DNA of 64,000 nt from Sebaldella sp. Its GTDB lineage: Bacteria; Fusobacteriota; Fusobacteriia; Fusobacteriales; Leptotrichiaceae. Position 1 is the stretch's first letter. Each line of letters opens with the position of its first letter. Below, piece by piece: positions 52,243-61,644 of this stretch. The stretch spans positions 1-64,000 of the forward strand of contig JAGOZX010000005.1 in the NCBI GenBank assembly GCA_018058425.1. Reading direction: 5' to 3'. Below the pieces are notes generated by a model. That model searched no databases and was not told the origin of the DNA. It saw only the letters and a program-made list of their open reading frames with translations. The position numbers were made by a program, and so were the translations under genes.

Positions 52243-53508
52243 TTATTTTATACATTCTTCAAATTCTTGTCTGCTATATTTTAAACTAGATTTTATCGCA
52301 ACTCCAACAGATTGCCCTAAACCACAAGCAGATAGATCTGTGATATGATTTACTAAAGTTTCTAATTGATCAATATCAGTTTCTTTTACATTTTTTTTGG
52401 AAAAATTATTTAAAAGTTCTAAAAGTCTTGTAGTTCCTAATCTACATGGAGTACATTTACCACAAGATTCATGAACAAAGAATTCCATTACACTTTTTAA
52501 ATATTCAATAGTACTCACAGTATCATCCATCACAACAATTGCGCCAGAACCAACAGCTAAATCATTGTTCCACAGATCTTCATAGCTGTATAAGCGCTCA
52601 TTTAACTGATCTATATATCCAATAGGACCTGATTGCCCGCCTAAATGACAAAATTTTATTGGATTTCCAGTAGATGTCCCACCACCATACTCTTCTGAAT
52701 ACAATATGTCATGTAAAGGAGTACCTAGTTTAACTTCATAGACACCACGGTTTTTAGAATGTCCAGATAATGAAATTAGTTTAGTTCCACCGCCGTCTAT
52801 AGTTCCTAATTCTAAAAATTTAGTTCCTCCTAGATTTATAACAAGTGGAATACAAGCAAAAGTTTCTACATTATTTACTAATGTAGGCTTTAAATATAAT
52901 CCTACTTCTGCTAAATGTGGCGGCTTAACTCTTGGTCTTCCTGCTTTTCCTTCTATTGAGTTTAGTAGAGCAGAATTTTCACCGCAAACGTAAGCTCCAC
53001 TACCTGAAACAATGGTAATTGTATAATTAAACCCTTCTATTCCTAGTATATTATTACCTAAAAATCCAGCTTTGACAGCTTCATTTATGGCATTTTGAAA
53101 AGTTTTTTGAATATCTCTATATTCTCCTCTAATATATATGAATCCATTTTCAGAACCAAATAAATATCCTGCAATAAGCATTCCTTCTATTACACTAAAT
53201 GGGTCCTTACTAAGTAAAACTTTATCTTTAAAGGTTCCTGGCTCTCCTTCATCAGCATTACAAACAATATACTTAGGTGACTCATTGATTTCATACAGCT
53301 GTTTCCATTTTCTTCCAGCGGGATAAGCAGCACCACCTCTGCCTCTTAAGTTTGCTTCTATTATTTCATTTAAGATGTCCTCTTTAGGCATTTTAACAGC
53401 TTTTTTTATAGCTGAAAATCCGTCAAGTGCTATAAATTCAGTTATAGAAACAGGATTCTTCATTTTATTAATTCTTTTAAGTAAGAATTGTTCGTTGTTA
53501 TCAGACAT
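52243..53508 (-). CDS. NuoF-like NADH-binding flavoprotein subunit of formate dehydrogenase
   Basis: A 421-residue protein of the NuoF/HoxF/HydB family. GRGGAAYPAGRKW (NADH-binding glycine loop), CNADEGEPGTFKD (FMN site), GSGAYVCGENSALLNSIEG, and the C-terminal [4Fe-4S] motif ESCGKCTPCRLG. It binds NAD(H) and FMN and connects NAD to the iron-sulfur chain of FdhF. I start at ATG 53508 because GGAGATGA precedes it; a longer frame to 53562 overlaps the upstream gene. Operon neighbours are the NuoE-like gene (28 bases upstream) and fdhF (29 bases downstream). Confidence 0.94.
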   Translation of the reverse strand: MSDNNEQFLLKRINKMKNPVSITEFIALDGFSAIKKAVKMPKEDILNEIIEANLRGRGGAAYPAGRKWKQLYEINESPKYIVCNADEGEPGTFKDKVLLSKDPFSVIEGMLIAGYLFGSENGFIYIRGEYRDIQKTFQNAINEAVKAGFLGNNILGIEGFNYTITIVSGSGAYVCGENSALLNSIEGKAGRPRVKPPHLAEVGLYLKPTLVNNVETFACIPLVINLGGTKFLELGTIDGGGTKLISLSGHSKNRGVYEVKLGTPLHDILYSEEYGGGTSTGNPIKFCHLGGQSGPIGYIDQLNERLYSYEDLWNNDLAVGSGAIVVMDDTVSTIEYLKSVMEFFVHESCGKCTPCRLGTTRLLELLNNFSKKNVKETDIDQLETLVNHITDLSACGLGQSVGVAIKSSLKYSRQEFEECIK

Positions 53509-53536
53509 TCTTTCATCTCCTTTCATATAGATATTT

Positions 53537-54031
53537 TTATAATAGTTGTTCTGATTTTTCATTTTTTAAATTATTTATGATTTGTTTTATTTTGTCTTTA
53601 TCTAAATTGCCATAAACAGTGTCTTTAAGTTTTATAATTGGTCCAATATCACATGCACCAACACAAGGAATGTAATGAAAAGAAAACATATGATCTTCTG
53701 TAGTTTCTCCAATTTTTATATTAAGCTCTTCTTCTAAAAAAGATTTTATAGTATCTGATTTAGAAAAATGACATGGAGAACTATTACATATTTTAAAGAC
53801 ATTTTTTGCTTGTGGTTTTGTCTTTAACATTGAATAAAAGGTAGCTACTTCATATACTTTTGATTCAGGGAGTTCTAATTCCTGCCCCACCAATGCTGCT
53901 GTTTCTCTATCGATATAACCTTCTGGAATAGCATTTTGAAGTTCAAGTAAAATATTAAGTATATCTTTTTGAGTACCGCCATTGCTTCTTATGATTGATA
54001 GTTTTTTTTCATGTGATAATTTTTTTTTCAT
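53537..54031 (-). CDS. NuoE-like [2Fe-2S] subunit of formate dehydrogenase
   Basis: A 164-residue thioredoxin-like ferredoxin of the NuoE family: helical N-terminal half (IPEGYIDRETAALVGQELELPESKVYEVATFYSM), then the [2Fe-2S] ligands in CNSSPCH and IPCVGACDIGP (C-x4-C...C-x3-C). First gene of the formate dehydrogenase operon. AAGGAGG supports ATG 54031. It forms the electron-transfer module with the NuoF-like protein. Confidence 0.94.
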   Translation of the reverse strand: MKKKLSHEKKLSIIRSNGGTQKDILNILLELQNAIPEGYIDRETAALVGQELELPESKVYEVATFYSMLKTKPQAKNVFKICNSSPCHFSKSDTIKSFLEEELNIKIGETTEDHMFSFHYIPCVGACDIGPIIKLKDTVYGNLDKDKIKQIINNLKNEKSEQLL

Positions 54032-54301
54032 TTGAAAAATCCTCCTTAAACTTTCATACAATATTTTATAATTAGTTCATCTTCTCATATTTAGAATAAA
54101 ATAAATTTCATTCACTGTGATAAAGTTTACCTCGAAATAAACGAAAGTCAATTAAAAAAAATATTTTTTTTGTAAATTGAATTTTTATTTTAATAAAATA
54201 CCTATAAAATATAATAAATATATAGTTCAAAAAATATCATAAAAAAATATTTAATAAAATTTTTAGTGAGTAATTAACAGGTTTAATGTTTAAGAGGGAA
54301 A
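54032..54301 (-). promoter_or_regulatory. upstream region of the formate dehydrogenase operon
   Basis: No gene is seen in the roughly 270 bases before the operon. A -35 TTGACT (54146-54151, minus strand) with a possible -10 TAAACT (54124-54129, spacer 16) is the best promoter candidate, leaving a leader of about 85 bases. I could not identify a molybdate or redox regulator site. Confidence 0.4.
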
Positions 54302-54353
54302 TAAAAAAAGAGCATTATTACGAAATGAATTTATTCATTTTGCAATAACACCC
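54302..54353 (-). terminator. intrinsic terminator of the GNAT gene
   Basis: AAATGAAT / ATTCATTT core, extended by TTATTG / TAATAA pairs. On the minus strand it is followed by a seven-base T-run, starting 10 bases after the GNAT stop codon. Confidence 0.8.
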
Positions 54354-54363
54354 CTTAAAATAA

Positions 54364-55167
54364 TTATAAGATATTATTTTCATATATATTAATTTTAATA
54401 ACTTCTTTAAATCCAAAGTTTTTATACATTTTTACACCATCTTCGGAAGCTTGTAAAATACAATATTCTCTTTTATCATTTTTTATTTTAGAAAGTAGGT
54501 AGTTAAACATTGCTGTTCCAAATCCTTGTTTTCTAAAATGGAGACTTGTAGAGATATCATAAATTCCAATACTTTCTTCTGTAAAATAGAGGCATCCAGT
54601 AGAGACAGCATTTCCATTATAGTATCCAATATAATACTTAATACTGGAATTTTTATAAAGGTCATTTTGAGTAATTAATTTATAGTATTCTTTTACATAA
54701 AAAGACTCTTTAGAATTTCCAAATATAGAAGAAAGAATTTCAGAAAAATCATTCATTTCAATTCTAGATGAGACTTCTTTAATAAGAAAATTTTCTATTT
54801 GTATATCATCAGTATTTATTTTATCAATGGGCAGATACATTCCCAATTCCTGCTCTGTAATAACAAATTTCCTATTTTTCATTTCTTCTTCTATTTCATA
54901 ATTTGGCATTTCCCAAAACCATAAAGCAGCAGGGAATAACTTATTATTAAAATAATCAGCAGTTTGAGCTAAAATACTTTTTATATTTTCTGTATTTTGT
55001 TTTTTAATTACAGCTATATTAAATGTATTTGAGGGTATAGAAGCATCTATTCTAGCAAAGTGCTTTGTTTCTAATACTTTTGTAGTAATAAGATATTTTG
55101 AAAAAAAAGAAATTTTTGAAATAAAATTTTTTTGAATTATATTTGAAATTTTATCTATTTGATTCAT
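54364..55167 (-). CDS. GNAT-family N-acetyltransferase
   Basis: A 267-residue protein. The C-terminal 110 residues are a GNAT domain (STGCLYFTEESIGIYDISTSLHFRKQGFGTAMFNYLL: strand 4 and the acetyl-CoA-binding R/Q-x-x-G-x-G/A motif RKQGFGTA; ILQASEDGVKMYKNFGF). The N-terminal half is an extra domain of the kind found in two-part GNAT proteins of anaerobes. Substrate is unknown. The reverse-strand start is preceded by AAAGG. It lies between the VOC gene and the formate dehydrogenase operon, all on the minus strand. Confidence 0.85.
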   Translation of the reverse strand: MNQIDKISNIIQKNFISKISFFSKYLITTKVLETKHFARIDASIPSNTFNIAVIKKQNTENIKSILAQTADYFNNKLFPAALWFWEMPNYEIEEEMKNRKFVITEQELGMYLPIDKINTDDIQIENFLIKEVSSRIEMNDFSEILSSIFGNSKESFYVKEYYKLITQNDLYKNSSIKYYIGYYNGNAVSTGCLYFTEESIGIYDISTSLHFRKQGFGTAMFNYLLSKIKNDKREYCILQASEDGVKMYKNFGFKEVIKINIYENNIL

Positions 55168-55210
55168 TTGTATAAACCTTTCCTACTTTTTTTCTTAAAA
55201 TTATAGAATC

Positions 55211-55636
55211 TTAAGAATTTAAACTCTTATCATAGTTAAAAAACCATGACATTCCAAATTTATCAGTTAATGCTCCGTAGCAGATACTCCAAGGAGTTTC
55301 CTGTAAACTCATTTTTATAACAGCATTTTCACTTAATGCATTATAAACTTTTTTAATTTTATTAACATCATTTGATCGAAATGCTGTAGCTAGATTATTT
55401 CCCATTAAAACAGGAGAGTTTGGTAAAACATCTCCAAACATCATTATTTCACCATCAAGTTTAAGTTCAGCGTGAGAAACAAGATTTTTTATATTCTCAG
55501 AAATAGGAGAGTCAGGATTAGCAGGTGCATCTCCATATGTTTCAATAAAAGCCTCCGTTTCAAAAACTTTCGAATAAAATTCTAGTACTTCCTTACAATT
55601 ACCATTAAATAAAAAATATGGTGTCATTTTAGGCAT
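55211..55636 (-). CDS. VOC-superfamily (PhnB/glyoxalase-like) protein
   Basis: A 141-residue protein of the PhnB/3-demethylubiquinone-methyltransferase-like VOC group: TPYFLFNGNCKEVLEFYSKVF at the N-terminus, then HAELKLDGEIMMFGD, and TPWSICYGALTDKFGMSWFFN at the C-terminus. Function is not established for these proteins. AAGGGA about 10 bases upstream favours the ATG at 55636; ATGs at 55645 and 55654 are in frame. It ends downstream of the histidine kinase gene region but probably has its own transcript. Confidence 0.87.
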   Translation of the reverse strand: MPKMTPYFLFNGNCKEVLEFYSKVFETEAFIETYGDAPANPDSPISENIKNLVSHAELKLDGEIMMFGDVLPNSPVLMGNNLATAFRSNDVNKIKKVYNALSENAVIKMSLQETPWSICYGALTDKFGMSWFFNYDKSLNS

Positions 55637-55683
55637 TAATATCATTCCCTTCATAAAATATTTAGTTTTTATATTACTTTAGT

Positions 55684-57063
55684 TTATACTTTTTTTATAT
55701 CAAACCAGAATTTAACTCCGTTTTCCAGGTTAACTACTCCACAGCTTCCACCGAGTCTTTCTAAGACCCCTTTCACAATTGCCAGACCAAGACCAGTACC
55801 TCCATATTTTCTATTTCTGGAAGCCTCTTCTTTAAAAAATGGATCCCAGACTTTATCGATAAGATTTTCTGGAATAGTAGGGCCGTTATTTATTATTTCA
55901 ATTGTAATAAAATCATTTTTATTATACGAAATAATTTTTATTTCACCAGTTCCGTCACTTGGAACAAATGAAACAGCATTACTTATAAGATTATCAAAAA
56001 CTTGCTTTAAAAGAGACTTATTTGAATTAACTATAGAAGGTTTTTTTATATCAATAATTAATGATACTTTTTTTTCTTCAAGATCTACATTATATCTAGA
56101 AACTATAGAATCAACAAAAGTTTTTAAATCAAAATCTTCAAATTTAACAGTATCTAATAGAGAAGAACTTTTTAGTAAAGTAAGTAATTTATCAATTAAA
56201 CCAGACATATGCTGCCCTTCATTCATTATTTCATTTGCATATTCTTGTAGGTCTTCCTTACCATCAGTGTATCCTCCAGCAATATATTCAGCGTGAGTAT
56301 TCATTATTGTAATTGGAGTTTTTAGTTCATGTGTGATAGCTGTTATAAAATTTCTAGTATATTGTTCTTTTTTTCTCTCAAAATCAATATCTATTTGAAG
56401 CTGATTATTCATGTTTTTTAGATTTTGAAGATTATTTTCCAAAGTTTGTGATAATAGATTCAGATTATTAGCAGTTTCACCAAATTCATCTCTAGACTGT
56501 AAATCTAATTTTTTTGAAAAATTAAGCCCTATAATTTCTTTAATATTATTATTTATAAGTGAAATTTTCGTAGATAGATACTTTGAAAAGATCATTACAA
56601 AAGGGATTGAGATAATGAGAGAAATTATTCCTACATATATATAGAATTTGTTGGAGATTTCAACAGCTTTTTGTACTTGGTCTAAAGTAGTTAGTAGTGC
56701 ATACTGTCCTTCTGGAGTTTTCCTTACCACAAGTTTTAACATAGATGGTCCACGACGAAATTTAAGTATCTCAAACTCATAGTTTTTATAAGTAAAGGCC
56801 CTTTTTAGAGTTCTATTTGAGGAATTATCTAAAAGCCTTCTAGGAATAAAATTATAAGAAATTTCATCATTTAGCTCAATACTTTTTCTTTCTACTGGGG
56901 CTAATTTTTTGGTATCTAAAGTTTCAGCAATTGAAATTAGATCTTTTTGTTTATTTTTTAGGTAATATTCATTTAGAAATAGTTTATTAGAAAAAATTCC
57001 AAAAGTTATAGTGAAAATAATCAATAACATAGTAAAAAAGAAAATTTTATAGACTATTTTCAT
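55684..57063 (-). CDS. sensor histidine kinase
   Basis: A 459-residue HisKA-type kinase. Membrane segment 1 (about 4-24), an extracytoplasmic sensor domain (about 25-138), membrane segment 2 (140-160), HAMP (161-212), HisKA with the phospho-acceptor His245 (AITHELKTPI), and HATPase with NLISNAVSFV (N box) and GGTGLGLAIVKGVLERLGG (G2 box). It overlaps the response regulator gene by four bases (ATGA), so both are co-translated. The extracytoplasmic domain has no cysteines. A Cpx/Pho-like envelope-stress role is suggested by the adjacent Spy-like gene. Confidence 0.95.
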   Translation of the reverse strand: MKIVYKIFFFTMLLIIFTITFGIFSNKLFLNEYYLKNKQKDLISIAETLDTKKLAPVERKSIELNDEISYNFIPRRLLDNSSNRTLKRAFTYKNYEFEILKFRRGPSMLKLVVRKTPEGQYALLTTLDQVQKAVEISNKFYIYVGIISLIISIPFVMIFSKYLSTKISLINNNIKEIIGLNFSKKLDLQSRDEFGETANNLNLLSQTLENNLQNLKNMNNQLQIDIDFERKKEQYTRNFITAITHELKTPITIMNTHAEYIAGGYTDGKEDLQEYANEIMNEGQHMSGLIDKLLTLLKSSSLLDTVKFEDFDLKTFVDSIVSRYNVDLEEKKVSLIIDIKKPSIVNSNKSLLKQVFDNLISNAVSFVPSDGTGEIKIISYNKNDFITIEIINNGPTIPENLIDKVWDPFFKEEASRNRKYGGTGLGLAIVKGVLERLGGSCGVVNLENGVKFWFDIKKV

Positions 57064-57701
57064 TTTTTCACCTCAAATTTATACCCAAATCCTTTCACTG
57101 TAGTGATATACTCATGTCCAATTTTCTTTCTGAGGTTTTTAACATGTGTGTCAACAGTTCTAGGGTCACTTTCACATAATAAATCCCAGACATTATTTAA
57201 AATTTGTTCACGTGAAAAAATTTTATTTTGATTTTTAGCAAGATAGTATAAAAGATCGTATTCTTTTGGTGGAAGATCAAGAGCCACACTATTTAAATAG
57301 ACATTTTTTTCATTTTTAAAAAACTTAAAATTTTCTATAGATAAAATTTCATCACCTAGTAGATTTTTTACCCTGAGTTCAAGTATTCTTAAGCTGAAAG
57401 GTTTTCTAATATAGTCATCAGCACCAAGTTCTAATCCTCTTATTTCATCTTCTTCCTGAGTTTTTGCAGTTAACATTAAAATAGGGGTAGATTTTTCTTC
57501 TCTAACCGCCTTGCATACCTCATACCCGTCTTTTTTAGGCATCATAACATCCAGTAGAATTAAATCTGGATTCCATTCATAAAAAATATCAAGACCTTCA
57601 TCGCCGTCAGCGGCTTCTTTAACATCGTATCCTTTTTTTTCTAGGAATGATTTGATAACTTTACGAATTCTTTCTTCATCTTCAACAACTAATATTTTCA
57701 T
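57060..57701 (-). CDS. OmpR-family response regulator
   Basis: A 213-residue regulator: receiver domain (1-118) with phospho-acceptor Asp51 (LILLDVMMPKKDGYE) and the Thr/Ala and Lys switch residues (LMLTAKTQ), then a winged-helix DNA-binding domain (about 125-210; PPKEYDLLYYLAKN, DPRTVDTHVKNLRKKIG, TTVKGFGYKF). Family members bind direct repeats of 11-bp periodicity, exactly what is seen in front of the three Spy-like genes. AGGAGG precedes the ATG. Its gene lies directly downstream of Spy-like paralogue 3. Confidence 0.95.
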   Translation of the reverse strand: MKILVVEDEERIRKVIKSFLEKKGYDVKEAADGDEGLDIFYEWNPDLILLDVMMPKKDGYEVCKAVREEKSTPILMLTAKTQEEDEIRGLELGADDYIRKPFSLRILELRVKNLLGDEILSIENFKFFKNEKNVYLNSVALDLPPKEYDLLYYLAKNQNKIFSREQILNNVWDLLCESDPRTVDTHVKNLRKKIGHEYITTVKGFGYKFEVKK

Positions 57702-57806
57702 AACGATCCTCCTTGTGAGAACTTAAAACAAAAAGCTTTACTCAATTTTACCATTTTATCTAATTTATGTAAAATTTTTTATACTTAATCTTAGAATATA
57801 ATAAAG

Positions 57807-57850
57807 GGAGAAATAGAACTCTATTTTTGTAATAGAAGTTTTATTTCTCC
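57807..57850. other. long hairpin between paralogue 3 and the response regulator gene
   Basis: GGAGAAATAGAACTCTATT (57807-57825) pairs with AATAGAAGTTTTATTTCTCC (57831-57850) with only two wobble-type differences and a 5-base loop, so a roughly 19-bp stem. No good T-run follows on either strand. It may limit read-through from the Spy-like gene into the two-component genes, allowing low expression of the regulator, or act as a bidirectional terminator. Confidence 0.65.
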
Positions 57851-57893
57851 AAAATATTTTTGGATTTTTATAATATGAAACTTAATATTATAA

Positions 57894-58343
57894 CTATTTT
57901 TTAGGTGCAAAACCTCTTTCATTTGGGTTCATAGGTCTATTTGGCCCATTTTTGAAATCATGTCTTTTTTCTGACATACGCATTGGTCTTAGATTATTTT
58001 TAGACAGCTCATCTTTTAACTGATATCCTAAAACTTCTTTTTGAGCTTGTAAATTAGCCTTATCTTTTGTGATACTTTCTACCTTTTTCCAGTTAACATT
58101 TTCTGCTCTAAGTTCTTTTCTTAAATCTTGTCTTTTTTCTAAAAGACTGACATCTAATTTATTGAACTTATCTTCATATTTTGAATATATTTGATTATAA
58201 AGCTTTTTATTTTCCTCTGAGTAACCTTTTGTTTGTGTTACAGCATTAACACTTGTAACTTGTGGTTCCACTGTTGCTGCAAGAGATAGTGAAGATAAAA
58301 CCATTAACATTGCAGATACTTTTATAATATTTTTTTTGATCAT
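57894..58343 (-). CDS. small periplasmic Spy-like helical protein, paralogue 3
   Basis: A 149-residue protein: signal peptide (about 1-23, ending LSLA), then helices YNQIYSKYEDKFNKLDVSLLEKRQDLRKELR and ITKDKANLQAQKEVLGYQLKDELSKNNLRP, then a Pro/Asn/Arg-rich tail. The helical part aligns with paralogues 1 and 2 (YSKYE-KI/F--L----L--K--DLR; L-DELS-NNL). GAGGTGA precedes ATG 58343; a GTG three codons upstream is less likely. The gene is immediately upstream of the OmpR-type regulator and kinase and carries promoter copy 3, the arrangement expected of a Cpx-like system with its periplasmic effector. Confidence 0.8.
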   Translation of the reverse strand: MIKKNIIKVSAMLMVLSSLSLAATVEPQVTSVNAVTQTKGYSEENKKLYNQIYSKYEDKFNKLDVSLLEKRQDLRKELRAENVNWKKVESITKDKANLQAQKEVLGYQLKDELSKNNLRPMRMSEKRHDFKNGPNRPMNPNERGFAPKK

Positions 58344-58390
58344 TTGAATCACCTCATATAATTTTTGCTTTTCAGCTTTTTCCTATATAC

Positions 58391-58422
58391 ATAGTATTCC
58401 ATATATGTGAAGTGTGTGTGAA
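58391..58422 (-). promoter_or_regulatory. response-regulator-type promoter, copy 3
   Basis: On the minus strand, TTCACA (58422-58417) and TTCACA (58411-58406) are 11 bases apart. The -10 TACTAT (58396-58391) starts 15 bases after the second half-site, identical geometry to copies 1 and 2. Confidence 0.7.
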
Positions 58423-58458
58423 TAAAAAAAAGTTTTTTAAATTTAATTTATAAATACT

Positions 58459-58487
58459 TTGAAAAAATTTATAGATAATGATATTAT
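58459..58487 (+). promoter_or_regulatory. promoter of hisS-aspS
   Basis: TTGAAA at 58459-58464 and TATTAT at 58482-58487 with a 17-base spacer. The leader of about 115 bases contains a hairpin ATATGAAAA / TTTTCATAT (58509-58545). I see no T-box elements. Confidence 0.65.
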
Positions 58488-58609
58488 ATGGTGGTAGTTT
58501 TGGGGATTATATGAAAAAATTTGGGATTATTTTTAGTTTTCATATTATTACTTAAACTAGTGTAAATGTTAGAGTAATTTATTTTAAGAGAAGCAGTTAG
58601 GAGAAAGAT

Positions 58610-59854
58610 ATGATACAAATATTAAAAGGAATGAAAGATAGATTTTCAGATGATGTAAAAAAATATGATTACATTATAGATAGTGCAAAAAATGTTTTTT
58701 CAAAATATGGTTTTGAAAAAATAATAACTCCAGTTGTTGAGGCAACAGAACTTTTTGAAAGAGGAGTGGGAGAAGAAACTGATGTGGTGTCTAAAGAGAT
58801 GTATACCTTTTTGGATAAAGGAGATAGAAGTATAACTTTAAGACCAGAGGGAACAGCTGGAATCGTAAGAGCATACTTACAATCAGGGCTGCATAAATCA
58901 GACCCAGTAGTAAAATGGTTTTATTTTGGACCAATGTACAGATATGAAGCTCCGCAAAAAGGAAGATATAGAGAGTTTCATCAAGTTGGAACAGAAACAT
59001 TTGGAATAAGAAATCCACTAATAGATGCTGAGATCATAAAAATGGGTTGTGAATTTTTAGAAAAAACAGGGATTGAAAATCTTATAGTTGAAATTAATAG
59101 TTTAGGAAATACAGAATCAAGAAAAAGATATACAGATGATTTGAGAAAGTTTATAGAATCAAAATTAGATAAACTTTGTCATAATTGTAAAACTAGATAT
59201 ACTAAAAATCCATTAAGAGTTCTAGATTGTAAATCAGAATCTTGTCAAGAGCAGTATAAGGATGCACCTTTATTAATAGATTATTTAGATGAAGAAAGTA
59301 AAAAATATTATGAAGAAACAAAGGCATATTTAGATAAATTAAATGTTAACTATGTAGAAAATCATAGGTTAGTTAGAGGACTTGATTATTATTCTGATAC
59401 TGTATTTGAAATAAAGTCAGAGAATTTGGGAGCACAGTCTACAGTATTAGCTGGTGGAAGATATGATAAACTATTGACTATTTTAGGCGATGTAGATGTA
59501 CCGGGAATAGGTTTTGCAGCTGGTATGGAAAGAATCGCACTTTTATTAGATGAGAATAATATAAAAAAAGAGAGCAAAGCAGTTTATGTAACATATTTTG
59601 AAGAAACGAAAGACTATGCCTTAGAAGTAATAAGTAAATTAAGAGAAAGTGATATAAAAGTGGCTTTTGAATATGAAACAAAAAGTTTCAAGGCTCAAAT
59701 GAAAAAAGCAGGAAAATTAGACTCAAAATATGTTATAATTATAGGAGAAGAAGAAAGACAAGAGAAAAAATTAGTTTTAAAGAATTTTGAAACAGGAAAT
59801 CAAGAAAAATTAGATATAGATAAAGTCATAGAAAGGGTAAATGAGGATGTATAG
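58610..59854 (+). CDS. hisS: histidyl-tRNA synthetase
   Basis: A 414-residue class II synthetase charging tRNA-His. Motif 2 is in [20 protein letters not shown], the histidine-binding HisA motif is [14 protein letters not shown], and motif 3 is GGRYDKL...[10 protein letters not shown]; the anticodon-binding domain is C-terminal (about 320-410). [11 protein letters not shown] is also diagnostic. GGAGAAAG precedes the ATG. Its 3' end overlaps aspS by 14 bases, a hisS-aspS pairing also seen in Bacillus. Confidence 0.97.
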   Translation: MIQILKGMKDRFSDDVKKYDYIIDSAKNVFSKYGFEKIITPVVEATELFERGVGEETDVVSKEMYTFLDKGDRSITLRPEGTAGIVRAYLQSGLHKSDPVVKWFYFGPMYRYEAPQKGRYREFHQVGTETFGIRNPLIDAEIIKMGCEFLEKTGIENLIVEINSLGNTESRKRYTDDLRKFIESKLDKLCHNCKTRYTKNPLRVLDCKSESCQEQYKDAPLLIDYLDEESKKYYEETKAYLDKLNVNYVENHRLVRGLDYYSDTVFEIKSENLGAQSTVLAGGRYDKLLTILGDVDVPGIGFAAGMERIALLLDENNIKKESKAVYVTYFEETKDYALEVISKLRESDIKVAFEYETKSFKAQMKKAGKLDSKYVIIIGEEERQEKKLVLKNFETGNQEKLDIDKVIERVNEDV

Positions 59855-61640
59855 AACGCATAATTTAGGAGAATTAAGAATAAATAATGTTGGAGAAAAA
59901 GTTACTTTATCAGGATGGGTTTCTAGAGTAAGAGACTTAAGTAACTTCTTATTTGTAATTTTAAGAGATAGAGAAGGTATCACACAAGTAATAATAGATA
60001 AAGAAAATTCTCCAAAAGATATTTTGGAAATGGTAAAATCATTAAATAATGAAGATGTTATAAGAGTATCTGGAATGGTAAATGAGAGAAGTAGTAAGAA
60101 TAAAGATATTCCAACAGGGGAAATAGAAGTATTACCTGAAACTATGGAAATATTAAGCAGATCTTTACCACTGCCATTTGAAATAAATGATAATATCACA
60201 AATTTAAGTGAAGATATGAGATTAAAATATAGATATTTAGATTTGAGAAGAAGTAAGATGTTAAATAATCTGAAAAAAAGACACTTAATGACAAATGCAA
60301 TTAGAGAATATCTAGGAACAAGAGGATTTTTAGATATAGATACACCTATATTAGCAAAGGCAACTCCAGAAGGTGCAAGAGACTTTATAGTTCCTAGCAG
60401 AACAAATAAAGGAGACTTTTATGCCCTGCCTCAGTCACCACAGTTATTTAAGCAAATACTTATGGTAGCAGGAGTAGACAAATATTTTCAGCTGGCAAAA
60501 TGTTTTAGAGATGAAGATCTAAGAGCAGATAGACAGCCTGAATTTACACAACTAGATATTGAAATGTCATTTGTTACACAAGAAGATATATTAAGAGAAA
60601 TGGAAGCAATGGCAAAGGTAGTATTTGAAAAAGTAACAGGTAAAAAAGCAGATTATGATTTCCCTAGAATGGATTATTATGAAGCTGTAAATAGATATGG
60701 GTCTGATAAGCCAGATACTAGATTTGGATTAGAACTAATTGATATTACAGAACAAGTTAAAAATTCTGGATTTAAAGCATTTTCAGCAGTTGCTGCTAAT
60801 GGCGGTCTTATAAAAGCAATAGTAATACCAGATAATAATGAGAAATTCACTAGAAAATATGCCGGTGATTTAGAAGAGTATGCGAAAACATATTTTAAAG
60901 CTAAGGGAATGGCAAACATAAAAAGAGATGAAAATGGAGAAATTTCTTCACCAATTGCAAAATTTTTTACTGAAGAAGAACTAAATAGCATAGTAGAAAA
61001 GTTAGAATTAAAAAATAATAGTACAGCGCTTATAATTGCAGATAATAAAGATATAGTAAATAATTCATTAGGAGCATTGAGATTAAGAGTTGGTGATGAA
61101 TTAGGGTTTATAGATAAAGAAAAAGATAATTTCTTATGGGTCATTGATTTCCCAATGTTTGAGTGGAGTGAAGAGGATGAAAGATATAAGTCTACTCATC
61201 ATCCATTTACAGCAATAAAAGAAGAAGATGTAAAATTTTTAGAAGAAGACCTTGAAAAAATTCGTACTTTGAGTTATGATATGGTTATGAATGGTTACGA
61301 AATAGGAGGAGGAAGTATAAGAATACATGATTCTGTACTTCAAGATAAAATCTTCGAAAAGTTAGGGTTATCATTAGAAGAAGCTACTGACAAGTTTGGA
61401 TTTTTCTTAAATGCCTTAAAATATGGAGTACCACCACACGGAGGAATAGCATTTGGTTTTGACAGATGGCTTATGGCTATGTTAAAAGAAGAGTCTATAA
61501 AAGAAGTAATGCCTTTTCCTAAAACTAATAAAGGGCAGGACTTAATGATGGAATCTCCAGCTGGTGTGGATAAAAAGCAGTTGGAAGAGGAACTGTTAAT
61601 AAAAAGTTTATATGATAAAAATATAAAAGATAAAAGTTAA
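59841..61640 (+). CDS. aspS: aspartyl-tRNA synthetase
   Basis: A 599-residue bacterial-type AspRS. N-terminal OB-fold anticodon domain ([22 protein letters not shown]), motif 2 region [22 protein letters not shown], the bacterial GAD insertion (about 290-420) and motif 3 [14 protein letters not shown]. It overlaps hisS by 14 bases; ATG 59841 and ATG 59847 are both possible, with AAAGGG better spaced for 59847. Whether it also charges tRNA-Asn cannot be told from sequence. It is followed by a structured intergenic RNA. Confidence 0.97.
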   Translation: MRMYRTHNLGELRINNVGEKVTLSGWVSRVRDLSNFLFVILRDREGITQVIIDKENSPKDILEMVKSLNNEDVIRVSGMVNERSSKNKDIPTGEIEVLPETMEILSRSLPLPFEINDNITNLSEDMRLKYRYLDLRRSKMLNNLKKRHLMTNAIREYLGTRGFLDIDTPILAKATPEGARDFIVPSRTNKGDFYALPQSPQLFKQILMVAGVDKYFQLAKCFRDEDLRADRQPEFTQLDIEMSFVTQEDILREMEAMAKVVFEKVTGKKADYDFPRMDYYEAVNRYGSDKPDTRFGLELIDITEQVKNSGFKAFSAVAANGGLIKAIVIPDNNEKFTRKYAGDLEEYAKTYFKAKGMANIKRDENGEISSPIAKFFTEEELNSIVEKLELKNNSTALIIADNKDIVNNSLGALRLRVGDELGFIDKEKDNFLWVIDFPMFEWSEEDERYKSTHHPFTAIKEEDVKFLEEDLEKIRTLSYDMVMNGYEIGGGSIRIHDSVLQDKIFEKLGLSLEEATDKFGFFLNALKYGVPPHGGIAFGFDRWLMAMLKEESIKEVMPFPKTNKGQDLMMESPAGVDKKQLEEELLIKSLYDKNIKDKS

Positions 61641-61644
61641 ATTT

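Noticed and set aside
58488-58609. T-box leader in front of hisS
   Set aside because: I found no T-box consensus or terminator/antiterminator pair; only a simple A/T-rich hairpin.
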